From assembly GCA_009777575.1 (NCBI GenBank), contig WRLO01000011.1:1-60233 (forward strand): DNA of 60,233 nt, given 5' to 3'. Positions 7,721 through 16,398 of the stretch are shown in pieces; positions within the stretch are counted from its first letter, which is position 1, and each line of letters begins with the position of its first letter. Origin of the DNA: Candidatus Cloacimonadota bacterium. Its GTDB lineage: Bacteria > Cloacimonadota > Cloacimonadia > Cloacimonadales > WRIO01. The translations under genes were made by a program, and so were the position numbers. The notes beneath the pieces were generated by a model that was not told the origin of the DNA, ran no database searches, and was given only the letters and a program-made list of their open reading frames with translations.

Positions 7721-7893
7721 AATTTATGGTCGTTTTCGTGCTAAAGAAACATAGCAATCCACCACCACCCTGCCCCTCACACACCTCGAGCGATGCGTGC
7801 AAGGAAAAAATATTTTATTAAATCAATTTTCTCTGTGTGCTCTGTGTCTTCTCTCAAAAACTCTGTGTTAAAAAAAAACTCAAAATCTCTGTG

Positions 7894-10800
7894 TTAAATA
7901 ACCTTCTTCCTCTCCGTCAAAAAGCTCAATGCCGGTATCACATACAGCGACAGCACAGTGGACATCAATAGTCCCCCGATACTCACCACCCCGATAGATT
8001 GGCGGAGTTCCCGTCCAGCGTCTCCCATACCCAGAGCCATCGGTAACATCGCGAGCATGATAGCGATATTGGTCATCAAGATAGCTTTTAGTTTTACCGA
8101 ACAGGCGGTCAGCAATGCCTCTTTTAAGGGCTTTTTCTCTTCTCTGACGAGCATATTGGCAAAGTCAAGTATAATGATAGCGTTATTAACCACGATACCT
8201 ATCAGCATGATGATAGCCATCATGGACATGACATTCATGGTCAAGCCCGTCATGTATTGGACAAAGAACACTCCAATCAAAGCCAAAGGTATAGTGGACA
8301 TAATAAGCAGAGGCTGTTTTAGACTTTCGAGAGTAGCAGCAAGGAGCATATATAGTAATAGGATAGCGAGCATAAAGGCTCTCATCATTTCATCCATAGC
8401 TTCGGACATCATTTCTGCACCACCACCGAGGCGAACAGCATATCCGTCTGGCAGTTGCAAACCTCGCAATCTGTTATTTACTTCTGTAGTTATGTCGCCG
8501 AGTGGTATACCTGTCGCAGGTCCCCCTGAAATCATGATCATTTTGGCTTTATCTCTACGGATGATTCTGTTTATCCCCTCTGTAAAGTGGATGTCAGCAA
8601 GCTGCGACATCTGAAACCTACCTTGCGGAGTCATGATAGTCAAATTTCTGAGTCTTTCTGGTGTGCGGTATGCCTCTTCATCGAGAGTAACCCTGATGTT
8701 ATACTCATTACTCACCTCTTTAAATTGCGAAGAAATCAAGCCCTCCACAGCAGCTCTTGCCCCTGTACCGATGTCTCTGACAGTAACTCCTGTGAGAGCG
8801 AGCTGATCTCTTTTGGGTTCGATGACAAGTTCTGGTCTGCCGGGTCTAGTAGTAGTATCGAGATTTATCAGACCGGGTATGTCTCTGATTCTATCCATGA
8901 TTTCGTAGGAAATTTCTATCATTCTCTCTGATTCGAGACCTGTGAGTCTGATGGTAAACGAGTTTCCACCGCCACCAAAACGCATAGCGGTCTGTGCTTC
9001 GACTCTGATTTTAGCATTTGGCACATCAGCTAAATCTCTTATGAGTTTATCTACGACCTGTTGGGTAGTGATTTCTCTTTCTGCATGGTCAACAAGCTTT
9101 ATACTGGTTCGAGCAAGGTGCATACCTCTATCACCTCTACCGAGATTGCCTATATTTGAATTGATATGTAGAACTTCGGGGTTAAGAGCGACAATTCTCT
9201 GGATTTCGTCTATAACAGATGTCGTCTCATCGAGATTGTAGCCGATAGGAAGCTCTACGAGGATGTCGATGTCACCTTCGTCCATAAGTGGCATAAATTC
9301 AAGTCCTATCTTGTTGTAAATAGATAAGCTAAACACAAAAAGTAATGCCATCACTCCCATCAAAAAACCACTTCTGATTTTATTTTTCATGACAGCTTCG
9401 AGAGTCTTGATATAAGCCTTTTCAAACCAACCCATCACCCTATTGACAAAGGTCGCTATCCTGCCATAATAGGTTTTTTCAGGCAAAATCAAGGATGCCA
9501 GCATCGGTGTCAAAGTAAAAGCTACGAGTAGTGAAAATATCGTCGCAAAGGCTACGGTCAGACCAAACTCTGTAAACAAAGGACCGACCCTACCACCCAT
9601 ATTAGCTATGGGTATAAAGACTACCAAATTTGTGAGTGTAGAAGCCATAACCGCCACTGCGATTTCAGAAGTTCCTTTTTCGGCAGATTCCTTTTTTCCA
9701 TAACCCATATCCTTGTAGCGGAAAATGTTTTCGAGGACTACGATAGAGTTTATCACCAAAATCCCCACCGAAGTAGCCAGACCGAGCAAACTCATCATAT
9801 TTAAAGAAAAATTTGCTGCATCCATTAGCAAAAATGTCGAGATGATAGAAATTGGCATCGCTATGGCTACTATCAAAGTAGAGCGTATGTCACCTAAAAA
9901 TAGAAATAATAATAGACCTGTCAAAAGGACACCCATGAATATATTTCCCATTGTATCATTGACAGAGCTTTCAATAAAGATAGAGCGGTCAGTTATTATA
10001 GACAGGTGCATCCCAGATGGCATTGCAGCTCTGATACCTCTCATTTGTCTATGCACTGCTCCAGCTATTTGGATAGGATTTCCGTCTGTATTGGGTATCA
10101 AATCTATCCTGATGACATTTTCGTCTCTCATACCTGTAGTATTGTCAAAAAAGATAGTTCGTGTGGTGAGTTCTGCACCTGTGTCGATGATTCTGGCTAT
10201 ATCTGAAAGCCTTCTACTGCCATTGGGAGTAGGGATTTCAAGGTTTCCGATAGAATGAATATCATCTATTTGACCGACCATACGGATGGACAAAATCCTA
10301 TTTCCAGCTGAAAGGTTACCGGAGGGCATATTGAGGTTGTTATCGGCTATAATGCGGCTGATTTGCGACAGAGAAACCATATTTGCGTGAGCATCGTGCA
10401 TATCGAGAATGACATGTATCTCCCTTTCCTGACCACCGCTCACATCGACGAGAGCAACACCATTTATTTGACTAAATCTATCTCGCAAAGTAGTGTCTGC
10501 ATATTGAAAAAGGTCTCTGGAATCCTCTTCCCCGCTTAAAATCAATCTCACCACAGGGGCTATATTGAAATCAAATGTTCCTACTACAGGGGCACGAGCA
10601 TCAGTGGGTAGATTGTTTACTATACCTGCCAGCCTATCCCTGATTTGCTGTGCAGCCACTCTAATATCCGTCCCAAGAGTGAAGGTAACAGTAATCATCG
10701 AAGTATTGTCAAGAGAAAAGGATTCAATTGAGCTAATACCACTGAGTGTTGATACGGCATCTTCTATCAAGATGGTTACTTGCTGTTCGACTTCGATGGG

Positions 10801-10965
10801 GCCTGCACCAGGGAACGATGTCGTGATATTGACAAAGGGTATTTCCCGTGCTGGCATAAGGTTCACTGGTATATTGTTATATGCGAGTGCACCAAATACC
10901 ACAAATACGAGTACGAGCATAGCTACTAAAACAGGTCGCTTGACTGATAATTTTGCTAAAAACAT
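7894..10965 (-). CDS. RND efflux transporter permease (HAE1-type), orphan
   Basis: 1023 residues, full length for the AcrB-like family: N-terminal helix after MFLAKLSVKRPVLV, two large periplasmic loops and the usual 12-helix layout. These pumps export drugs or lipids with a membrane-fusion partner and an outer-membrane channel, yet neither gene is adjacent. The nearest unpaired fusion protein is at 47206-48279. In helix 4 the usual VDD is VIN (I405, N406), and in helix 10 the AcrB lysine position is N927, so the classical proton relay is missing. AAGGAG precedes the start. A second copy of its 3' end lies in the broken toxin gene at 4975-5316. Confidence 0.93.
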   Translation of the reverse strand: MFLAKLSVKRPVLVAMLVLVFVVFGALAYNNIPVNLMPAREIPFVNITTSFPGAGPIEVEQQVTILIEDAVSTLSGISSIESFSLDNTSMITVTFTLGTDIRVAAQQIRDRLAGIVNNLPTDARAPVVGTFDFNIAPVVRLILSGEEDSRDLFQYADTTLRDRFSQINGVALVDVSGGQEREIHVILDMHDAHANMVSLSQISRIIADNNLNMPSGNLSAGNRILSIRMVGQIDDIHSIGNLEIPTPNGSRRLSDIARIIDTGAELTTRTIFFDNTTGMRDENVIRIDLIPNTDGNPIQIAGAVHRQMRGIRAAMPSGMHLSIITDRSIFIESSVNDTMGNIFMGVLLTGLLLFLFLGDIRSTLIVAIAMPISIISTFLLMDAANFSLNMMSLLGLATSVGILVINSIVVLENIFRYKDMGYGKKESAEKGTSEIAVAVMASTLTNLVVFIPIANMGGRVGPLFTEFGLTVAFATIFSLLVAFTLTPMLASLILPEKTYYGRIATFVNRVMGWFEKAYIKTLEAVMKNKIRSGFLMGVMALLFVFSLSIYNKIGLEFMPLMDEGDIDILVELPIGYNLDETTSVIDEIQRIVALNPEVLHINSNIGNLGRGDRGMHLARTSIKLVDHAEREITTQQVVDKLIRDLADVPNAKIRVEAQTAMRFGGGGNSFTIRLTGLESERMIEISYEIMDRIRDIPGLINLDTTTRPGRPELVIEPKRDQLALTGVTVRDIGTGARAAVEGLISSQFKEVSNEYNIRVTLDEEAYRTPERLRNLTIMTPQGRFQMSQLADIHFTEGINRIIRRDKAKMIMISGGPATGIPLGDITTEVNNRLRGLQLPDGYAVRLGGGAEMMSEAMDEMMRAFMLAILLLYMLLAATLESLKQPLLIMSTIPLALIGVFFVQYMTGLTMNVMSMMAIIMLIGIVVNNAIIILDFANMLVREEKKPLKEALLTACSVKLKAILMTNIAIMLAMLPMALGMGDAGRELRQSIGVVSIGGLLMSTVLSLYVIPALSFLTERKKVI

Positions 10966-10988
10966 TAAATCTCCTTTTTTATTTTTTT

Positions 10989-11085
10989 AACACAGAGGGT
11001 ATAGAGAAAATGGAAAATGCATAAAACCTTTTCTTCAACCACGTATTAATAAAATCATTTTTCCTTATAAATATCACGAAGTGAT
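10989..11085. repeat. Dispersed repeat, copy 1
   Basis: About 100 bases starting AACACAGAGGGTATAGAGAA and ending near ATATCACGAAGT match 37550-37650 closely, with small indels. It lies upstream of the RND gene. A hairpin of the GAAG/CTTC family follows at 11118-11137. Confidence 0.75.
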
Positions 11086-11161
11086 TATCTTTTAATAGAA
11101 ATTTTCCGATTAAGAGTCACATCACCTTCGGGATGTGTAAAGAATAATTTTTTTCCTCCCT

Positions 11162-11716
11162 TTATGGCACAAACATTCTAAAAACAGATTTTGTCCCATT
11201 ATCCTCTTCTATGATTTCCAAAGAAAAGCCACCACCAGACTCTTCCCAAATATACTCAATATACAGATTATTTTTTGCTTTATACTCGTAGGTAACAAAT
11301 TGTAATCCGTCTAAATGAGTAAATCGCGCATTTGATGGAGGTAACTCATCCCGTAGATATTGCATAGCCATATTAGGTTTGTTTACTATTTTATACACTT
11401 GTGCTAGTGTAGCTTTTGGGAAAAAACATTCCTGAGTAGTAGAGACTATGAAACTAAATTCAGAAATATCAAAGTATTCCCTTAAACTCACATTTCTGCG
11501 ATGTTCTTCGCCATCAATCAGGATTGAGATTTTATATGTCATACCTTCCCAATCATTTTCTGATACAAAATAGCTGTTTTTTAACCAATCTTCAAAAATT
11601 GGGTCATCCACTAGGAAATCGGAGATTTCGGCTACAATTTCATTGCTTAAGCCATAATTGTACCCTATCACTGTTATCACCAATACTACAAGTAAAAATA
11701 AAACCTTATTTTTCAT
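11162..11716 (-). CDS. Exported protein with a shared 'DWEG' domain
   Basis: 184 residues with a signal peptide (KNKVLFLLVVLVITVIGY). From about residue 50 it carries a domain also seen at the C-terminus of the lipoprotein at 41522-42874: NDWEGMTYKISILIDGE, then QECFFPKATLAQVYKIVNK, then ESGGGFSLEIIEEDN near the end. A 59-residue N-terminal copy of this gene survives at 35952-36131. Function unknown; I know of no named family. AGGAG lies about 9 bases before the start. Confidence 0.75.
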   Translation of the reverse strand: MKNKVLFLLVVLVITVIGYNYGLSNEIVAEISDFLVDDPIFEDWLKNSYFVSENDWEGMTYKISILIDGEEHRRNVSLREYFDISEFSFIVSTTQECFFPKATLAQVYKIVNKPNMAMQYLRDELPPSNARFTHLDGLQFVTYEYKAKNNLYIEYIWEESGGGFSLEIIEEDNGTKSVFRMFVP

Positions 11717-11765
11717 TTATTTACTCCTTGATTTTGAGTTTTTTTCTTATTTAACTCAGACTTTT

Positions 11766-12096
11766 TCACGGGGAGGGCAGATTTATCCTATAACAGCGAA
11801 TAGTCGGATTGGCACCGTTTACCGAGCTTGATGTAAATTCAACTGTATGATTTTCAGCTTCATAAGTGAGAGTATAAATATTTCCACCTGCCTGTTCCAT
11901 AAAATATGAGTCTCTTGTACCTGGTCCATATATCGCCTCAATCTGTTCAAATTTCATGTTTTCATTAACCCCAAAAATCTCTAGTGGTGCTATGATCCAT
12001 TCTACTTCTGTGCCGCCGAACAAGGATGTCATCCTAGCACTTTCAAAAAAATAACCATCTACAAGGTCTTCTGTGTAATACAAAATTTCATACTAT
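11766..12096 (-). pseudogene. 3' fragment of a leucine-rich-repeat lipoprotein gene
   Basis: An open frame from 12083 gives 105 residues that match the last 100 residues of the lipoprotein at 42934-44472 (YYTEDLVDGYFFES, IYGPGTRDSYFMEQAGG, YTLTYEAENHT). The DNA match extends slightly past the ATG to about 12096 and then ends. There is no signal peptide, leucine-rich repeat or ribosome binding site, so this is the tail of a lost paralogue rather than a working gene. Confidence 0.82.
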
Positions 12097-12150
12097 ACAC
12101 ATGCCTTTAGGAGTCCACTCCGAAAAGTGTATTAATAAAATTTTACCTTA

Positions 12151-12170
12151 CACATACCTTTAGGTATGTG
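12151..12170. repeat. CACATACC/GGTATGTG hairpin in an empty gap
   Basis: Perfect 8-bp stem with a TTTA loop, preceded by CCTTA as in other members of the dispersed hairpin family. The gap 12097-12430 also holds GCATCCC-GTA-GGGATGC (about 12210-12226) and no gene that I can see. Confidence 0.7.
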
Positions 12171-12430
12171 AAGCTCGGTAGAAAATGATGTATAACCACA
12201 AAACCGCATCCCGTAGGGATGCAACCAAGCTATTGGCACATATTATAGCATTCCTACAATATGCAACATGGTGCTTATACTCCTTTCTACAGAGCTTATA
12301 TCGCTACGAGATAACTTTTCGGATTATGGCTATTTATGAATGCGAGTTAAAGATTTGACAATTATTATTTCTGGTGGGAGCCTTAATAAATGACCCCCCA
12401 AAAAAAGTAAAAAAACATTAACATCATCAT

Positions 12431-14653
12431 TTATTTCAATAGCACCATCCTCCCTACAAATTTTTCTCCTCCAGTCTCCATTCTATATAGATAAACACCA
12501 CTACTCAGTTCACGACCACTTTCATCCAGACCATCCCATACTACACTATATTCACCTCTATCCTTGTATTCTTCCAAGAGTCTTCTCACCCTTTGTCCGC
12601 GTATATTATACACATCCAATACAACATCACCAGACTCTATTATAAAAAATCGAATAGTCGTCTCAGGATTGAAAGGATTGGGAAAATTGCTATATAGTTC
12701 AGAACTCAATATCGGTGTATCTAAAGGATCGTTCTCAGAAGCTGTAAACTCTATGTCATATACATGGATACTGGTCAAACCATATGTAATAAGTTTTTTT
12801 TCTTCTGGAAAAATATAAGAATGAGACACATTTTTTAACACATCAAGCTCGCCTATTTTTATCGGAATCCCATTTTCAATACTGTAAAACTCACTCAAAG
12901 TATTCATATCCCAAGCATTGATGGTCATATATCCATTGTAAAACACAGCATTTTTATCTCTGATACTTAAATATGAAGTTCTCCAAAAATCTGAAAAATC
13001 ATCTTCATATTGGAAAATGTTTACTATACCTGGTAAGTTTTCAGAAAAACCTATTAGATTATCATTTATTTCACTCACAATCCTTATAGAAAAAGCAGAA
13101 TTAGTTTCTTTATATAGAACATCAAAAGGGTCTAAATTTGAGTGAAAAGATATAGCGTTACCTTCCCTAGTGATAAAATAATCATCATGTCTATAGCCTG
13201 TTCGCCTACCTATATCTCCAACTATCATTCCTATATATGATAAATCGTTGTCTACAAACTTGTAAATATGCTGGTATCCAACTAAACCACCACGAGGTTG
13301 AGTTATGATAATTAAGTCATTAAATACTCTGAGCGAATTCCCTTCGTCGAGTAATTTTCTAAATAAAACATCTTGATTGCTGAGCGAATAAATATCAAGA
13401 TAACTTGTGAAAACATTTACATGAGCTACGATATATATGTTGTCACCTACTATTTCAAAGTCTCTTACAATATACTCTGTTGGTTCAAATCCAGTCTGAA
13501 GTATAATAATCTCTGGATCATCATCAAGCAGTGAATAAATCTTGATTTCCGAAAAATCTCTTAGATGTTCTATCACATAATCCTGTCTCATTGTGACATG
13601 ATGTATATCACCTCCGTGCCTTGCTATTCTCTCGAAATTGTTAACTAAATCAATAGTCAAAATAAAGTTTCTCGTATTGACAAACAATTTGTCTTCATAG
13701 ATATGTGTCGGAAATCGAGCTAAACTCAAATTGAACACATCTTCATGGATCAACAAAGGTGTTTTTATGTCAGAGATATCATAAATACGAAGTCCCTGAT
13801 CATGACTCACTAACATGAAATTTTCATAAAAAAGCACATCTGTGAAATACAAAATATCATCATCTCTTATCGAAACTATTTTATGGATATTGTCATAATC
13901 ACTGATATCATAAATAGCAAAATAATGGACACAATGTATATACAAGTAGTTTTCTACTAATTTCATTGACAAAATATCTATATGATATTCTAAATCCAAG
14001 GTAATTTCCAAAAAATAATTCCGCCAAGGTTCAATTCCAGCCAAATCTTCATAATGATGAAACCACAAAAATGTGTCATCATAATTTCCAGATTCATCAT
14101 TTCGCCACCAGGCTGAGATAAAGACAGTGTCCTTTACCACAAAAATACCAGCTGGTAGATTTATCCTATCTTCAAATTGTAGAGTCCTTTTATTAAACTT
14201 ACCAATAAATTGACGATTGTTTGAGATCAAAATATAATCCCCCATAATCTGTGGAACCATGTATTGACGAATGATTTGAAAAGGAATTTCTACAGTAGTC
14301 AGATGGGTCATCGGAACAGTAGTTAAGTCAAAAATCATGATATGATGTCTTTGATTTGATTGATAAAAAGAATACAACCTTTCCTCATCAATTAAAGAGA
14401 CATATAAAAAACAATATCCTGTTTCTATAAAAGAAATCCGCTCCAGACTGCCATCATTGTGTATTTTTACTTCTTCTAAAGAATAATATGTATTGATGAA
14501 TAACCTGTCTTCGTATCTTTTTATTGAACCATTTCTTTGTTGGTAATCCAAAACTTTTCGATTGTGGACTATTGAATCCAGTTGAAATGCTCTGATCGTT
14601 GAAAAGTAAAAAAGGAGTAAAATAAGGGTTATGTATATATGTTTTTTATTCAT
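12431..14653 (-). CDS. Secreted beta-propeller protein with FlgD-like sorting domain
   Basis: 740 residues. A signal peptide (IYITLILLLFYFSTIRA) is followed by about 600 residues of repeating beta-strand motifs such as LRIYDISDIKTPLLIHED and YIHCVHYFAIYDISDYDN, the LVIVD type of beta-propeller. The last 85 residues are a FlgD-like/type A C-terminal sorting domain: SNFPNPFNPETTIRFF, VVLDVYNIRGQRVRRL, SSGVYLYRMETGGEKF, ending VLLK. Such tails direct export and surface attachment through type IX-like systems in Bacteroidota and appear in Cloacimonadota and related phyla. No secretion genes are in the window. Ligand unknown. Confidence 0.85.
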   Translation of the reverse strand: MNKKHIYITLILLLFYFSTIRAFQLDSIVHNRKVLDYQQRNGSIKRYEDRLFINTYYSLEEVKIHNDGSLERISFIETGYCFLYVSLIDEERLYSFYQSNQRHHIMIFDLTTVPMTHLTTVEIPFQIIRQYMVPQIMGDYILISNNRQFIGKFNKRTLQFEDRINLPAGIFVVKDTVFISAWWRNDESGNYDDTFLWFHHYEDLAGIEPWRNYFLEITLDLEYHIDILSMKLVENYLYIHCVHYFAIYDISDYDNIHKIVSIRDDDILYFTDVLFYENFMLVSHDQGLRIYDISDIKTPLLIHEDVFNLSLARFPTHIYEDKLFVNTRNFILTIDLVNNFERIARHGGDIHHVTMRQDYVIEHLRDFSEIKIYSLLDDDPEIIILQTGFEPTEYIVRDFEIVGDNIYIVAHVNVFTSYLDIYSLSNQDVLFRKLLDEGNSLRVFNDLIIITQPRGGLVGYQHIYKFVDNDLSYIGMIVGDIGRRTGYRHDDYFITREGNAISFHSNLDPFDVLYKETNSAFSIRIVSEINDNLIGFSENLPGIVNIFQYEDDFSDFWRTSYLSIRDKNAVFYNGYMTINAWDMNTLSEFYSIENGIPIKIGELDVLKNVSHSYIFPEEKKLITYGLTSIHVYDIEFTASENDPLDTPILSSELYSNFPNPFNPETTIRFFIIESGDVVLDVYNIRGQRVRRLLEEYKDRGEYSVVWDGLDESGRELSSGVYLYRMETGGEKFVGRMVLLK

Positions 14654-14678
14654 GGTTAAATCCTCTTGTTTTTCAGAA

Positions 14679-14706
14679 CTGACAGCCTGCCTAAACAGGC
14701 TGTCAG
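14679..14706. repeat. Perfect inverted repeat, possible terminator
   Basis: CTGACAGCCTG (14679-14689) pairs with 14696-14706 around a six-base loop. It lies between two minus-strand genes, 13 bases past the stop of the upstream one. No U-run follows on either strand, so termination is only a possibility. Confidence 0.65.
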
Positions 14707-14718
14707 CCTAAGATAATT

Positions 14719-15120
14719 TTAGGTATCTTGAATAGGTTTTTTACTCAAGATGAAATTCACTCGATGACCACCTGTGTATGGTTGGATATTGATAGTCCAA
14801 TATCCATTTAAGGTGATTGTGATTTTAGCGACTTCAGAAAAAACAACATTTGGGAAATGACTTACCAGAAATTGATAATACCCATCTTTACCGCTCGCAA
14901 GGGTTAATTCTCCAAGAATTGGACCATTTGCATGGTAAAGAACCACTTCGATAGGGTTTCCAAATGATCCCGTTGGTGGAAGATATTCATCCATCCAGAC
15001 AAAACCATCTACTACGACATTACTGACAGGGCTAAAAGAATGCTCATACCAAATGTCAGTACTAAAAAGAAAACTTATTCCTAAAATAGTTAGGAGCGAA
15101 AGGATAATGAATTTTTTCAT
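14719..15120 (-). CDS. Small exported protein
   Basis: 133 residues with a clear signal peptide (KKFIILSLLTILGISFLFST). The mature part looks like a single beta-sandwich of about 110 residues: NVVVDGFVWMDEY, then DGYYQFLVSHFPNVVF, then TITLNGYWTINIQPYTG. This is reminiscent of carboxypeptidase-regulatory or CNA-B-like folds, but I cannot assign a family. It precedes the propeller gene on the same strand and may share its promoter. A TTGACA box lies about 55 bases upstream. Confidence 0.7.
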   Translation of the reverse strand: MKKFIILSLLTILGISFLFSTDIWYEHSFSPVSNVVVDGFVWMDEYLPPTGSFGNPIEVVLYHANGPILGELTLASGKDGYYQFLVSHFPNVVFSEVAKITITLNGYWTINIQPYTGGHRVNFILSKKPIQDT

Positions 15121-15193
15121 TAATTCCTCCTTTAATATTTTTAATAAGAGACATTATTTATATTTTATCATTTTTGTCAATCTTTTTTACAAA

Positions 15194-16390
15194 TTAGTTA
15201 TTTAAATACAAAAGTCTATAAATTTCAGGTATCACCTCATATTTTTTCACAAACTCTTCAACTTCTGATAGAGCTTTTTTTCTCGATTTTTCAGAAATAT
15301 AACTTTTCACAGCTCGTATCAAAATGTTTTTTGCTGTGTTTTCAAGGTCAACAAAATCGATTAATTGAGTTTTATAACCACAAGACTCTAAAACATTGGC
15401 TCGAATAGCGTCAGTAACCAGTGCAGAAAATCTCTCTTTTATTAGACCGTGTTTATTAATTAATGGAAAAGAGTCTTTTTTTAGCTGTGTATTTATCTCA
15501 TGCTGGCAACAAGGAACAGCAAAAATAGCTTTTGCATTGTTTTGAATAGCAAAATACAAAACATGGTCTGTAGCTATATCGCAAGCATGAAGCGATATTA
15601 CGATATTTATAGGATTTTGAGGTTGATATGAAAATATATCTGAACAGACAAAATTGATTTCATTTTCATTAAACTTAAGATGAGAAACACATTTATTTTT
15701 TTCAATATTTTTTTCTGCGATTTGTTTGCATTTTTTGATAATCTCAAGATTTGAATCTACTCCTGTCATTTTTACACGAAGTCCTTTGATATCAGTAAGA
15801 AAATGAAATAATAAAAAAGATAAATATGACTTTCCACAACCAAAATCAACTATATTTATTATCTGTGAATTATCCCAACTCTTTATTTCATCATAAATAA
15901 TTTCAAGAAATCTATTTATTTGTCTGAATTTATCTTGTTTTGATTTAATTAATTTACCATCTGATGATATCACTGATAAGTCTATCAATATGTTTTTTAT
16001 TGAATCAAAATTTGATATATTATCTTCGGTGAGAAGATGGTTTTTTTCTCTATTATGCAATGTAGGTTGATTTTTTTTATCAGTTGATCTTTTTGTTTGT
16101 AAAATTTTTCCTTTTTTAGTGATTTTCAATGAATACTCAAAAGAGGAATCCCAGCAATGAAACTGTAGATAATCATTGTTCATAGAATTATATACAAAAT
16201 CAAAGCATTCTTGAAATGAGAGATTTATATGGTAGGCTTTTTTATCACATATAATTTCTCTTTGAAAATAGTCTTGAACACCCCGAAATAACAATCTTGG
16301 TTCGTTTTTCGGCGAAGTAGAATTGCTCAAAACACATTTAATCGTGAGTGGTGAAAAAATATTTTCTAGACAAGATTTTAAATCATTCAT
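15194..16390 (-). CDS. SAM-dependent methyltransferase (Methyltransf_32-like)
   Basis: 398 residues. The N-terminal 150 residues are an uncharacterised alpha/beta region. The catalytic part starts at about 180 with VDFGCGKSYLSFLLFHF (SAM motif I), then VKMTGVDSNLEII (motif II), VISLHACDIATDHVL and AVPCCQHEI. The SLHACD and PCCQHE motifs are characteristic of the GSTCD/METTL25-like Methyltransf_32 family; known relatives act on RNA or proteins, but the substrate here is unknown. No signal peptide, so cytoplasmic. It lies 8 bases downstream of the hydrogenase-chemoreceptor gene and is probably co-transcribed with it. Confidence 0.82.
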   Translation of the reverse strand: MNDLKSCLENIFSPLTIKCVLSNSTSPKNEPRLLFRGVQDYFQREIICDKKAYHINLSFQECFDFVYNSMNNDYLQFHCWDSSFEYSLKITKKGKILQTKRSTDKKNQPTLHNREKNHLLTEDNISNFDSIKNILIDLSVISSDGKLIKSKQDKFRQINRFLEIIYDEIKSWDNSQIINIVDFGCGKSYLSFLLFHFLTDIKGLRVKMTGVDSNLEIIKKCKQIAEKNIEKNKCVSHLKFNENEINFVCSDIFSYQPQNPINIVISLHACDIATDHVLYFAIQNNAKAIFAVPCCQHEINTQLKKDSFPLINKHGLIKERFSALVTDAIRANVLESCGYKTQLIDFVDLENTAKNILIRAVKSYISEKSRKKALSEVEEFVKKYEVIPEIYRLLYLNN

Positions 16391-16398
16391 CCCTCATT

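Noticed and set aside
7958..8614. Long plus-strand frame of 218 codons and similar ones opposite both RND genes
   Set aside because: They lie antisense to a full-length, clearly conserved gene and have no ribosome binding site or recognisable protein.
14679..14706. Perfect hairpin as a certain Rho-independent terminator
   Set aside because: Neither side has a U-run, so it is listed as an inverted repeat only.
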